Shown in pieces: positions 20,861 through 31,490 of a stretch of 64,000 nucleotides of DNA; within the stretch, counting starts at the first letter, position 1; every line of letters starts with the position of its first letter. A program made the position numbers and the translations under genes. Origin of the DNA: Rattus norvegicus (taxonomy: Eukaryota; Chordata; Mammalia; Rodentia; Muridae); contig NC_086031.1 in the NCBI RefSeq assembly GCF_036323735.1, positions 32,104,225-32,168,224 of the forward strand, written 5' to 3'. Under the pieces are notes generated by a model that was given only the letters and a program-made list of their open reading frames with translations, did not search any database and was not told where the DNA came from.

Positions 20861-21022
20861 AAGAGGCTGGAGACTTGCCTAGTGCTTAAAGGTGCTCGCT
20901 TCTCTTTCAGAGGACCTGTTTGGTTCACATCAGGTGGCTATCAGCTGTCTATACATTCCCCCTTAGGGAACCTGACATCCCCTTGTGGTGTGCATACAGA
21001 CATGCATATAAATAAAAGTAAA
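20861..21022 (+). repeat. B3/B2-type SINE
   Basis: 'gaggctggagacttgcctag', 'tcagaggacctgtttggttc' and the A-rich tail 'atataaataaaagtaa' in sense order. Confidence 0.55.
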
Positions 21023-21425
21023 CCTCAAAGGAGGGTGACAAGCTTAATGCCCCAGTATAGCAGTGTGGAGTCGACTGCCCTGCTGCCAGCCGTCTTGGCA
21101 CTGTTGTGTCAGCAGCACTAACAGAGTGTCTGCAGGCCCCTCCACAGGGGACCCTGAAGGAGCTTGGTTGGGTTCACTGGGTTTGGCAGAGCAGGAAGTG
21201 TGGCCTGACACAACAGAGCTAGGGTAAGCCTGATGCCAAGGCACAGGCCCTGGTGTACCCGTCAAGCCCAGGCCTAAGCACCACAGATGGATGGGCTGTG
21301 AGGAGCTTTGGAGCCACCCTGAGCAGAGGTGGGAAAGGCTAATCATTTCTTGGGGGTGGAGGAAGGGCAGGCCTGTGTATCAGCCTCTTTCTTCCCTCAG
21401 TCTCACACCCGCCTTTCATTTTCAG

Positions 21426-21501
21426 CTCTGGGGCCCAGACTCTAACACTAAGCAAGATCGTGCCACATATATGTAACCTACTGGGAGATCCCAACAGCCA
21501 G
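21426..21501 (+). CDS. Clasp1: Clasp1 exon D (TOG1, residues about 157-182)
   Basis: 76 nt. The first base completes the split alanine, then 25 codons read SGAQTLTLSKIVPHICNLLG and DPNSQ, ending in phase 0 before GTGAGTGGGA. The motif SKIVPHICNLLGDPNSQVRD, which continues into the next exon, is a canonical HEAT repeat helix B to helix A turn. The donor matches U1 at every main position. Confidence 0.95.
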
Positions 21502-21705
21502 GTGAGTGGGAAGAGTCTGTGTCCTGTGAGGGTGCATTCTGGTGTGTGTGGTCAGCAGGCGGGAGACCCTTCTCTCTGTGGACCTCTGATTGTGATGAAA
21601 GGATTTAGCTAACCACTGACGTTTGCAAAGTATGACAGCAAATAGAGTGGCCACTCCGCACACTCCACAGAGATTCTGTGTACCGAACTGTGCTTTATAG
21701 TGTAC

Positions 21706-21860
21706 CAGTTAACTGGGAAGGCGGCTAAGAGCACTTGTTCTGACAAAAGTTCCAGTTCCCAGTACCTCATGGTGGCTCACGACCATCCACAACTCTGTGG
21801 TGCACAGTCAGACGCATGAGCAAAACACTCACATACATGAAATCAATCTAAACACTAAAG
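21706..21860 (+). repeat. B2/B3-type SINE
   Basis: 'gcggctaagagcacttgttc', 'tcatggtggctcacgaccat' and an A-rich end in sense order. Confidence 0.6.
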
Positions 21861-22651
21861 ACAAACCAAAAGGAGCTAACAGTGACCACAGCTGTTTCCA
21901 AGAAGACACCTTCACTTCGCACCTCAGGCCTTTGGCCTTGTTCGCTATCGTTATTTTCAGGTTTAGAAGTCCCACCTCACTCACCAGCCTCCGCTGTGTG
22001 CTGTGGGAGAAACTTCACATGATTAGCACAATCCTTCATTCTAGATACATTGCCTCAGTTGATTTCATGTTTGATATTAGAGACAGCGTGAGTACCAGTT
22101 CAGGAGAATATTTCACACTTTGGACTACCTGGACCAAAACAAAAAGCCTGGAGTGAACACGTGTCCTGGCCTTGCACAGTTGACCCTGGGGGACACTTGG
22201 GTCTTGAGCTTGCTTCCCTGTGAGGGCCGTAGCATGTGCTTTCCGAGTCTTTGTGTGAGTGCTCTGGAGGTGAGTGGGCCCAGCTTTCTAGGAGTCTCCT
22301 CAGCCTGAGGCACACATTGCATTTGCAGAAATCCCACCTGCAACATGGAATGGGGTTTCGAGACTCCCTTAACTGTGCTGTTTTAAATAAGTGACAAACT
22401 GACTTGCTGTCTTGATGTGTCTTCACAGTATTTGTACGGGTGTACTTCCATACCGGGCCCTGGGAGTCCTGGTTAGGTAACACGCATACATCCACGTAGC
22501 AACAGTGTTCATTCCCCAAAGGCAGGCACTCCTGGGCTGGTTCTCAGTAGCAGCAATGCAACTTAAATGTGAAAAGCATGTCTTTAAGTGGGATTGTATC
22601 TAAGTGCTCTAAGCAACTATGGTAAAGATTCTGTAAATTCAGAAAAGGTGC

Positions 22652-22782
22652 CATGCCGGTGGCACATTCCTGAAGTCTCAGCACTGTGACGCAGACTGGT
22701 GGATCTCGGAGGTCAAGGCCAGCTTCTCTACGGACTAGGTTCCAGGTCAGCAAGGACTGTGTAGGGATGTGCAGTCTCAGAA
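22652..22782 (+). repeat. B1 SINE
   Basis: 'gccggtggcacattcctgaa', 'tggatctcggaggtcaaggc' and 'ctctacggactaggttccag' are the sense B1 blocks. Confidence 0.65.
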
Positions 22783-22792
22783 ATGAAGATCG

Positions 22793-23015
22793 GGGACTGG
22801 TGAGATGGGTCAGCAGTTAGGGACACTTACACTCTCTAGAGAACCTGAGTTCAGTTCCTAGCACTCACATGGCTGCTCACGATTCTCCATAACCCTAGGT
22901 CCTGGTGATCTGGTGCCCTCTTCTGGCCTCCAAGGGTTTCAGGTGCACACAAAGTGCACATATGGAAGGCAAATCACTAATACACATAAAAATTTCAAAT
23001 TATAAAATAAATAAA
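22793..23015 (+). repeat. B3-type SINE with A-rich tail
   Basis: 'ggggactggtgagatgggtc', 'gaacctgagttcagttccta' and 'ggtgccctcttctggcctcc', ending in ATAAAATAAATAAATATAA. Confidence 0.7.
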
Positions 23016-23493
23016 TATAAGGCAAGTGAAATGATATTTTTAAATAAAATGTGAAACTGTTAACAGACTGAACTTTAAATTACCACTCTTTACCCAGAAT
23101 CTGTAGGCACCTGTACTGTGGGGACTACCGGCGGCACACCCTGCCATAGTAGTTGGAGCTGTAGGCCTTTAAAAAGGAAATCCTTATTACTTGCATGTTT
23201 CTACTTATCTCTGTCATCTGTCATGTGAAACGTGAAGCTGTTACTTGAGGGTCGCTATTAGTCCCTGTGGTAGACAGAATCCATAGGCTGTGGATTCTCT
23301 ACTACACACTGAGAACCCCACAGTCATATCTGCCTTTGGAACAGCCTCCTACACTCATAGCACCCTGCACCCTGCACTCACACTGCACCATCTAGGAATG
23401 TCCGCTGCCAGCTGCTTCCCTCACGCCGGTTCACTCAGCCGTCCACTGTTGTGTCATTGAGCTGCTGCCCAAAGTGTTATCAAAAGATTAGCC

Positions 23494-23675
23494 TTTATTT
23501 TTATTAATGTGTATGTGTGGGTGTATGTACTCGTGAGACCCTACCCTGAGGAATTCAAATAAGGATGTTGCATGCTGGAGTTATAGCAGTTGTGAGCTGC
23601 CTGACATGGGTGTCAGGAACAGAACTCAGGTCCTTCTGCAAGAGTACACAGGTTCCTCGACATCTCCCTAGCCCC
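23494..23675 (-). repeat. B3-type SINE
   Basis: Antisense: 'tatttttattaatgtgtatg', 'tgtgagctgcctgacatggg' and 'aactcaggtccttctgcaag'. Confidence 0.6.
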
Positions 23676-24194
23676 AGCTCCAAACCTTCATTTCCCTCTT
23701 AGAGGTCCTGCCCTCCCTGCCTCAGGGTTAGGCAGTAAGCGTTTGAGTTTTGGTGGCTTGAGCATGAAAGGAATGCAATTGCCTGGAACAGGAGAGTTCG
23801 TGACTACCATTACCTGTCATGTGACACTGGGTCAAATGTCAAATGGGAACAGGAGCAGCTGCTGGCTCCTGACATTTCCCCTTCAGACTTTGTCTCATTG
23901 CTACATGCCAAATCTAAAACCCTGTTGCCTCCGCATCTCTTCCTACCTGGCTTTCCTGCCAGTCTGTATTAACATTTATTATTTTCTTTTTGTTTACCAA
24001 ATTGTAAACTTACAGAAGAGCCTGAAGATTGGCCAAGCAAGCACTGTCTGCCAGTTAGCGCTCGAGCAGGTCTGTTTTACACCTGCTGGGGTGTTACATA
24101 TTTGCAGGCCTGCATTTGTTTTCTGAACCTTTTAGAAATAATATTTTTACTCCAGAAAGTTCAGCAGATCATATAATACCAAAAGTATTTCCTC

Positions 24195-24352
24195 GAAATA
24201 AATGCATGAATGTATAAAGAATACATAGGTGGAGGTCAAAGGACAACTTGAGGGAGGCAGTTTTTCTTTCTGCATGGGATCTGGGATCAAAGTCAGGTTG
24301 TCAGAGTTGGTAGCAAGCTACTTTACCTGCTGAGTCATTTCACTGGCTCCGC
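24195..24352 (-). repeat. B4/RSINE1-type SINE
   Basis: 'ggtggaggtcaaaggacaac', 'gggatcaaagtcaggttgtc' and 'acctgctgagtcatttcact'. Confidence 0.65.
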
Positions 24353-24567
24353 ATGCCATTTCTATGGTAAAGAAATTTAACACCAATACATCGATATTTA
24401 TGTGTACTCCATAATGAGGTTTCTCCAAGAAAACACCCCCATCCTGTCCCTTACTCCTCATTTTCACTGCGCTGTAGTCGGACCTTTGTGTCTGGCCAGA
24501 GTCATACTTGTATCCTGACACCTGACTCTTCTGAGCACTGACATGAGCCCTCCATACCTCCTCCCTA

Positions 24568-24569
<2 letters not shown>

Positions 24570-24624
<55 letters not shown>
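24570..24624. repeat. (GT)n microsatellite
   Basis: 55 bp of GT, then GCGTGCGCACATG. Confidence 0.95.
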
Positions 24625-24628
<4 letters not shown>

Positions 24629-24930
24629 CGCACATGTGCATATATAGGTGCAAATGAGGAGGGGCATGCATGCATGTGGAGACCAGAGGACAACTTTGAT
24701 AACATTCTGCAGGCACTGTCCACCTTGTCTTTTGAGATGGTGTCATGGCCCTAGAATTCAGTATGTAGGCTCCACTAGATGGCCATTGAGTCCCACGGCC
24801 CATCTGTCTCTTGTCCCAGTGCTGGAATTGTAAGTGTGTGCCTACCTGGGTTTTTGACATGGGTTCCAGAGGTCACCTGGGTCCTCGTGCCTACAGGACC
24901 AGCTCTTTACTCAGCATCCTGCTCCTACCT
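24625..24930 (-). repeat. B4-type SINE
   Basis: 'gtggagaccagaggacaact', 'ttttgagatggtgtcatggc', 'ccagtgctggaattgtaagt' and 'gaccagctctttactcagca' in antisense order. Confidence 0.6.
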
Positions 24931-25136
24931 TTCTGTTGTGATCTTTGGTATTAGACAACATTGATCATATCCTGCCCTCTGTTAAGAGTAGCATTTGCGT
25001 ATGACATTTCTTCTTTTTAGCATTGTAAGCTCCTTGAACATAGGGCCCTTGCAGCAGGCTCCAAGCTCACTTTTTGTTGCTTGTCTTAATCTCCTCAGCC
25101 ATGAAGCTGATGCTTTATATCATCTCCTTATGCAAT

Positions 25137-25453
25137 GTCTTAGTTACTAAGACACCATAACCAAGGAAACATAAAAGAAAGAGTTTTTGTGGGGATTACA
25201 GGTTCAAAAGGTTAGAGTTCATGACTATCATAGCAGGGAGCATAGCAGCAGGCAGGCGGGCAGGCAGGCACTGGAGCAGTTGCTGAGAGCTCATGTGTTG
25301 ATTCACAACATGAGGCAGAGAGTGAGCTAACTGGGGCTGGCGTGGGCTTTGAGAGCCCACCCATGTGACATCACTCCTCCAACAAGACCATACCCCTCAG
25401 TCCTTGCAAAGCAGTTTAACCAACTGGGGGCCATTCTCATTCAAACTACCACA
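25137..25453 (-). repeat. Murid dispersed repeat (hAT/URR1-like, family uncertain)
   Basis: 'gtcttagttactaagacacc', 'cactcctccaacaagaccat' and 'gccattctcattcaaactac'. A GCAG-rich stretch lies inside at about 25250. Confidence 0.55.
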
Positions 25454-25777
25454 TATCTGATGCTCTTCTTATAGCATAGTTTCTTGGTTTTTATTTTGAA
25501 AACTCTGGTTTCTTGCCATCACATGTTAAAGAATGGGGAATACTTGGGGACCTGTGTAAAGAATTGGAGATTTTCTTTTTACAATATTTGAGGTCATTTT
25601 ATGGGAGTGAAAACATGCACATGTGCCCTTGCTTAGTCTGTCATGTGCAGGGATTGTATGCATGGTTGGACTGGTGAACTGGTGATCGATTGGGTTGGCA
25701 GAGAGTGTGCTCGATTCTATCAGAAAGGGTTGGGGAATGGCATGAAGCACTGGCGAGATTTGTTCTTTTATGTCTAG

Positions 25778-25875
25778 GTTCGAGATGCAGCAATAAACAG
25801 TCTGGTGGAGATTTATAGACATGTAGGTGAACGTGTGAGGGCAGACCTCAGTAAGAAAGGACTGCCACAGTCCCG
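25778..25875 (+). CDS. Clasp1: Clasp1 exon E (end of TOG1, residues about 183-214)
   Basis: 98 nt from phase 0, ending with CG of a split arginine before GTAAGTGTTC. It encodes VRDAAINSLVEIYRHVGERV followed by RADLSKKGLPQS. The isoleucine in DAAINSL agrees with CLASP1. VRDAA..SLVEIYRHVGE..R is a full HEAT helix A, and the tail LSKKGLPQSR is the basic segment after it. Spacing to the previous exon is 4.3 kb. Confidence 0.95.
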
Positions 25876-25919
25876 GTAAGTGTTCACTTTACCATTTTCT
25901 GCTTAAAACAAAATTGTAA

Positions 25920-26076
25920 ATGTATTTATTTGTATCTTTGTGTATACAAGTCTATATTGTTTTTGGAGGTTTGAGGACAACTCGCAGGAATTGGTTCTCT
26001 CCATTTTAGCACTGGGCATTGAACTCAAGTGTCAGAAGCGAATGCCTTTACCTGCGGAGTCATTTTCACTGGCCCT
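25920..26076 (-). repeat. B4/RSINE1-type SINE
   Basis: 'tttgaggacaactcgcagga', 'gggcattgaactcaagtgtc' and 'tttacctgcggagtcatttt'. An ID element inserted just after its end. Confidence 0.6.
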
Positions 26077-26077
26077 T

Positions 26078-26215
26078 AAGAAATTATTTTTAGGGTTGGG
26101 GATTTGGCTCAGTGGCAGAGCGCTTGCCTAGGAAGCGCAAGGCCCTGGGTTCAGTCCCCAGCTCCGAAAAAAAGAACCAAAAAAAAAAAAAAAAAAAAAA
26201 GAAATTATTTTTTAG
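26078..26215 (+). mobile_element. ID SINE, full length
   Basis: AAGAAATTATTTTTAG precedes the element (26078-26093) and the same sequence with one extra T follows it (to 26215), a target duplication. The body has box A (TGGCTCAGTGGCAGAGCGC) and box B (GGGTTCAGTCCC), then CGAAAAAAAGAACC and a poly-A of about 20. Confidence 0.95.
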
Positions 26216-26448
26216 TTAATTAATTTAAAATTTAAAAAATAACTTGTTTAACATCAAATATTCATTTTATGTATGTTTTTGGATACTTTTCCTATATCCC
26301 TTCTTCTTCTCTTCAGGTTTCATTCTTGATGTGGTAATTTTACTGAAAGAATGCATGAGTATGAAGCTGGCTGTAAGTCCTTTCCACATCGGACTTCAGT
26401 GAAAAGCTTTTTAATTTGTTCCTTCAAAAATAAGAAAGTGTGTTCCTT

Positions 26449-26665
26449 TTAAGCCCGAGAACCTATGTTTGAGCCTCAGAACTCACTAAACAGTTGGATG
26501 TGGTGGTGTGTGTATAGTCTTAATACTGGGGAATTGGAGACAAGTAGATCTTGTCAGCCAGCCTAGATGAATTGAAGATCTCTAGGCCAATGAGACTCTG
26601 CTTCAAAAAGCAAAGTGGCTAGTGCCTGAGGCATGGCGCCCAAGGTTGACCTCTAGCTTTCACGG
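26449..26665 (+). repeat. B4 SINE
   Basis: 'cagttggatgtggtggtgtg', 'caatgagactctgcttcaaa' and 'aaagtggctagtgcctgagg' in sense order. Confidence 0.6.
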
Positions 26666-26737
26666 TGGCCCCCACCCTACCTACCTGACCCCACCATCCT
26701 CAGATGACTCATGCAGACATCTGGCTTCGTTTATAGC

Positions 26738-26892
26738 TGTCTTAATTACTTTTTCGATTGCTGTGATAAAACTGACAACCAAAGCAAGACGGAAAACCAG
26801 GAGGGCAGACTCTAGGTCTTGTAGGTTTACTTCTGATATCAAAAGGCTTAGATGCTTCTTCCCTTCCAGCTTGTCTGACTGTATAACACGTT

Positions 26893-26936
<44 letters not shown>

Positions 26937-28188
26937 ACTCGCTGTTTCTGCTTTCTGTATACAGCTCTCCTTGGCAGACATCTCATGGCCCTTGAGGTCT
27001 GCATGCAATTTGCTTCATTTCCACAGTGTCATACAGTAGCCTCTCTAGGATTCCATGCAGGGAATCCACTACCACAGGCCTAGCCTCAGCAGCTTTACTT
27101 AGCCTCCGAGATGCCTCCACAGCCCCTTTGCGTGACTCTGGTGCCATGTGGCCAAGTCTGTGAGGTTCTGCCGCCTGCTGGAGATGGATCCTGTCCCAGT
27201 CCCTGAACTGCATTTGCATAAACTTTGATTTGTTGTTGCTCCTAAGGAACAGGTAATTCCTTAGGCCTTTCTCCCTGACAAGTTTCAGGGCAGGCTAGAT
27301 GGATCTCAACTTGAGGATGTCACTCCCTTTATTCTATCTCCTTATTCTTTTAGCACCAATCATGGCTCTAGAATTAAGTTTCCTGGTGCTGTTTTTCTCT
27401 TCAAACCTTATGTTTTGCCCCCACCCCCAACCTGTTCTTTTTAATTGTAAATCTATATAAGAGTGATCACTAATAACTACACACAGAGTCAATATTAGGC
27501 TATCTTGAAACCTCCTCTGCTAACAAAATCAGTCCAGAACTTTTCAGTTTAGCCTCAGGCAATTCTTAGGACAGGGCCAAAAAGCACCTCTTTGCCAGAT
27601 ATCACAAGAATTGTCTCCAGCTAATATTATTTTCAGAAATGTCTTGAGCTGGACCTCCATAGTTCACATTGCTCTTAGTACTGATATTTTCCAAGCTTCT
27701 GCTAGGATGACTGACCCATTAAGTTCTGCTTCTAGCATTCAATCATTTTCCTAGTCCAAAGTCCCACAGTCTTCTCCATTCCTCCAAAACTTAACATGGT
27801 CAGGCCTGTCACAGAACTGGCTCACATCCTTATACCAGCTTCTGTCCTTGTTCCTTTTTTATTGCTGTTCCAAGCCAGCACAAGTGTCTTAGAATTTCCA
27901 TTGCTGTGAAGAGACACCATCACGATGGCAACCGTTATAAAGGCAAACATTGAATTGGGGCTGGCTTACAGGCTCAGAGGTTCAGTCCAGTATCATCATG
28001 GTGGGGAGCGTGGCGGTGTGAAGGCAGACATGGAAGAGAAGGATCTGGGTTCCACATTTGGATCAGCAGGCAGCAAGAAGAGAGTATGACAAGGACCTGG
28101 CTTGAGCACTTGAAACCTCAAAGCCCCATACTTCCTCCAGCAAGACCATAACTGCTAACTGTGCTACTCTCTGTGAGCTTATGGGGCC
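26738..28188 (-). repeat. Composite murid dispersed repeat, about 1.45 kb
   Basis: Begins 'gtcttaattactttttcgat' and ends in a module with 'ttgctgtgaagagacaccat', 'ggggctggcttacaggctca' and 'gcttgagcacttgaaacctc'. The middle (27360-27880) also reads like dispersed repeat DNA that I cannot assign to a family. A (TC)n run lies at 26896-26932. Boundaries are approximate. Confidence 0.45.
26896..26932. repeat. (TC)n microsatellite
   Basis: 37 bp of TC followed by CACTCACTC. Confidence 0.9.
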
Positions 28189-28194
28189 GGTTTA

Positions 28195-28510
28195 CTGAAA
28201 TCACTTCAGTGAGTAAGACAGCTTATAAAAGAAAGCATTTAGTTGGGGCTCGTGGTTCCAGGATTCCAGTCTGTGACCTTGGTAGCGTGGGAGTAGAGGG
28301 ATGGAGGACGGATGGACTTGGCAGCAGACATGACGGAAGGCATGGCACTGAAGTTGACAGCCTACATTTGCACAGTTTGATGGGAAGCCCATCCCCAGTG
28401 ACACACCTCCTCCAAGGACACAGCTTCTAATCTGTTCCAAGCATTCTGTTCACTGGGGACCAAGTATTCAAATATGAGCCCATGGAGCAATTCCTATTCA
28501 GAACACGCAG
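28195..28510 (-). repeat. Murid dispersed repeat, second adjacent copy
   Basis: 'cttataaaagaaagcattta', 'cagtgacacacctcctccaa' and 'gtattcaaatatgagcccat'. Same type as the module ending at 28188, and directly next to it. Confidence 0.55.
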
Positions 28511-28740
28511 TGTCCCACACCTTTGCAAGGTATTGGCGTTGAGACCTTCAGCTCTCTTATTTTTGTGGTTCTGTATTTTATGTGCAGCCAGCACCTACAG
28601 CAGCAGGTCTTGAGTCTGACTGAGTTACTGAAGCTATTCTGCCTGCCTATAAATAGCAGACATCCTCAAAGCGTAGATTTCTGTTCTGCGGTGTCACTTT
28701 CAACGGATAGAGCGATGTAAGGGAAGTAGCACCTTACTAA

Positions 28741-29090
28741 GTGCCTTAGGGTTCCGATTGCTTCAGCAAAATACCACGACCAGACAGTAAGTTAGGAGAA
28801 AGGGATTTATTCGGCTTATACTTCCACATTGCTTTGCTGTTCATCACCAAAAGAACTCAAACAGAGTGGGAACCTGGAGGCAGGAGCTGATGCAGAAGCC
28901 GTGGAGGAGTGCTGCTCACTGGCTTGCTTTACATGGCTTTCTCAGCCTTTCTTGTAGATCCCAGGACCACCAGCCCAGGGATGGCACTACCCACCACACT
29001 CCCCCATTGATCACTAATTGGGAAAATGCCTTACAGCTGGATCTCATGGAAGCATTTCCTCAAGGGAAGCTCCTTTCTTGGGGTGTTCTT
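28741..29090 (-). repeat. Murid dispersed repeat (hAT/URR1-like)
   Basis: 'agtaagttaggagaaaggga', 'tgatcactaattgggaaaat' and 'gccttacagctggatctcat' match the copy at 18275. Confidence 0.6.
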
Positions 29091-29122
29091 CTGCCTGGTT
29101 GTTGAGTTCATAGGGTGTGGTT

Positions 29123-29253
29123 GAAAAGACCACACTAGGGGTTGGGGATTTAGCTCAGTGGTAGAGCGCTTGCCTAGCAAGTGCAAGGCCCTGGGTTCGG
29201 TCCCCAGCTCCGAAAAAAAAAAGAAGAAAAAAAAAAAAGAAAAGACCACACTA
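29123..29253 (+). mobile_element. ID SINE, full length, perfect target duplication
   Basis: GAAAAGACCACACTA at 29123-29137 is repeated exactly at 29239-29253. The body has TAGCTCAGTGGTAGAGCGC and GGGTTCGGTCCC, the intact box A and box B, then an A-rich tail with interspersed G. Confidence 0.97.
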
Positions 29254-30544
29254 CACAGACCTCACCCCCTGGAGAAGCCTACAGTACTATTTTCACAAGT
29301 GCTGTTTGTGACTTGGTCTCTTCCAAGAATGTAAGTAATACTCATCCTCTTCCAGAAACTTCAGAGACAACCAGATGAAAGGGATACCTCTGCCTTAACT
29401 TGTAAGCTTCCTGTCATGTACCTGTCATGGCAGAGGGTGTGGCTGTGACACAATAAAGTGGTACCCAAGTCAGGGCACACCCTGGCAGCCTGCTCGGTGA
29501 GCCTCTTTATGGGCTTGCCCAGCCATCTAAGATCTTTGTTGCTTTAAAAAGGAAGGTGATGGAAACATCTTAAGAATTGACATTAAGGCATCTGGATCTT
29601 TAGTAACCACCGATTTGAATGTGAGTGATAGTTTTACTGATGATTGGCCCTGAGGTGCCAATTGGACTTCTTTTTCATTCTCCATTTTGATCTGTGGGTA
29701 GTGGTGGTCTGGAGTAAATTTGGGAAGGATTCTGAAGGTATATTTGGGACCTGGGAGCTTTGAAAAAGTTACCGAGGGCACAGTGAAAAGTGGGTTTACC
29801 CCTTTGTTTTGCTAGTTGTATTTTTGGCTGTCCTGTTCCTTAGACTTTAAGCTCCAGAGGGAAGCAACCTTCAAATTCAGCATCTAGTGAGCTCTGAGCT
29901 AAGCATACAATGGACACCCCAGTATTTGTTGCATGACCAAGTATATGAGTCACCTAAGAGCAGAATATGTGAAGTTTCTAGTGTTCAGGTAGAAGTCAAG
30001 AAACATGACTGAGTGCCAGCTCACCCGATGTGACTCCCAGGGATGACCTACACTGTTACCGAGAGAACTCGGAGCTCCATCTCGGCCTCCAGGGAATTTT
30101 CATTTTGGTTAAGAAAAAATGCGTGTGTGAGTTGCTAGCTGATTGAACGCTGAGTGCTGTTCTTCAGAGCATCCTTCTCTCACAGCAGAGAACGAGCGGG
30201 CTGTCTTGCCTGGGAAGCCTCTGCTCTTTTACTTGTTGGGTACATTGCCCAACTTTCACTTAGTCTTGGTGTCAGCAAGGATGGCGTATTGATTGACCCA
30301 TCAGCAGTTTTGCTTACATTTCAATGCCAAGGTGAGATAATCTGTTGTAAGAAGAGCTGTGTAGGTTTCTCAAGCTGAAGCATGTTCAGTCACAACATTT
30401 GTTTTTAGAAGGAGTTATTTATAACATTTAGAGTAAGCATAAGTCAGGGAAAGCCTGTGGTCTGAAAGTAGTGCATTCTGAAAGCTTTATCCAAGGTAAC
30501 TGGTAGCTTGCATGGGAAGTGCGAATGTTTAAAACATTCCATTT

Positions 30545-30838
30545 ATTTAGTTTGTTTGCGTGCATGTGTGCATGTGTGTATGCATGAGCACATGTGACAT
30601 CAGGTATCCCGCTCTATCACTCTCACCTCATTCCCTTTGAGGCAGGCTCTTTCACTGACCCTGAAGCTAGGCTGGAGGTCAGCCAGACTCAGCAATCCTT
30701 CTGTCTCCCACCCCTTACAATGTTGGGGTTATAGGTGTGTGCATGCCCACAAACTGGTTTTTAACATTGGTACTGGGGATTTGAACTCAGCTCATCATGC
30801 TTGTGCAGCAACCTACTAAGTTAGCACTTGAGCCCCAA
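30545..30838 (-). repeat. B4-type SINE
   Basis: 'gaggcaggctctttcactga', 'gttggggttataggtgtgtg' and 'gggatttgaactcagctcat' in antisense order after a GT-rich stretch. Confidence 0.55.
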
Positions 30839-30989
30839 GTGTGGTCTTTCAGACTGAGTACTTAAACCCGTGATGGAACCATTCTAGGTGACAGTTCTTG
30901 TTGGATATTATCAGTTACTGAGGGAGTTGGTATTCTTGGTAAGAGGGTTTTTTATCATTGTTATTTTGTGGTGTCTGTCGCGGGGGCTA

Positions 30990-31345
30990 ATGGTCAGTTT
31001 TAACTGTTAACTTGAAACAATTTAGAATCACCTGAGCATCTCAAGGAGCATCCGTCTGCATTGGCTTGCCATGTGAACATAATCCGTGGGGGATTTCTTT
31101 GGTTATGTTGACTGAGTGGGAAAACCTCTCCTTGGTTTGGGTCTTTATATGAGTGTGTGTACGCCCTTTCTCTCTCTCTCCTCTTGACTGTGGGTATGAC
31201 TGACTGCTTCAGGTTGACTCCTGCCAATATGACTTCTCCACAGTGATGAACTGTAATCTAGAATTGTGAGCTATAGACTGTTTCTCTGTGATTGCTTTTG
31301 TTAGGGTGTTTTATCACACCAACAGAAATAAAACTGAGGTGTCAG
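30990..31345 (+). repeat. Dispersed repeat (hAT-like)
   Basis: 'gttaacttgaaacaatttag', 'caccagagcatctcaag'-like text and 'gttttatcacaccaacagaa' suggest a non-autonomous DNA transposon copy in the orientation opposite to the one at 18275. It ends only about 80 bp before the next exon. Confidence 0.4.
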
Positions 31346-31422
31346 GGACAGTCAACAGGGTTTGGTAATCGTAAATGTGATGATTGATATTCCATATATT
31401 GTTTTCTTTTGTTTTCAAACAG

Positions 31423-31490
31423 GTTGAATGTCATTTTTACAAAATTTGATGAAGTCCAAAAGTCTGGAAATATGATACAGTCTGCAAATG
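31423..31490 (+). CDS. Clasp1: Clasp1 exon F (TOG1 C-terminal edge, residues about 215-237)
   Basis: 68 nt, the smallest exon here. One base finishes the split arginine, then 22 codons read LNVIFTKFDEVQKSGNMIQS plus AN, and one base (G) is left before GTGAGTGGGA. It forms the last helix of TOG1 and leads into the flexible linker. It sits in front of the 24-kb intron, so the structural domain boundary and the largest intron of the window coincide. Both donor copies GTGAGTGGGA (here and after exon D) are identical. Confidence 0.95.

Larger units (their letters stand above)
19406..21425 (+). other. Clasp1: Clasp1 intron C-D (2020 bp)
   Basis: Donor GTAAGTCTGG, acceptor TTTCATTTTCAG. Holds CT-rich repeats, a GT/G-rich minisatellite, an old L1 piece and two B3-type SINEs. 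The stretch 21023-21425 shows no repeat I recognise. Confidence 0.9.
21502..25777 (+). other. Clasp1: Clasp1 intron D-E (4276 bp)
   Basis: Donor GTGAGTGGGA, acceptor TTTTATGTCTAG. SINEs, a (GT)n array and one dispersed repeat occupy about half. 21860-22650, 23016-23490 and 23676-24195 show nothing I can name. Confidence 0.9.
25876..31422 (+). other. Clasp1: Clasp1 intron E-F (5547 bp)
   Basis: Donor GTAAGTGTTC, acceptor TTGTTTTCAAACAG. The densest repeat region of the window: two ID elements, B4 SINEs and a run of dispersed repeats from 26.7 to 29.1 kb. 29260-30540 shows nothing I can name. Confidence 0.9.

Noticed and set aside
24318..24860. Minus-strand frame of 180 codons
   Set aside because: It runs through the (GT)n array and SINE sequence. 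Chance frame.
29138..29238. tRNA-Ala-like sequence with box A and box B
   Set aside because: It is an ID SINE with poly-A tail and target duplication, not a tRNA gene. The same applies to the copies at 8231, 26094 and 37500.
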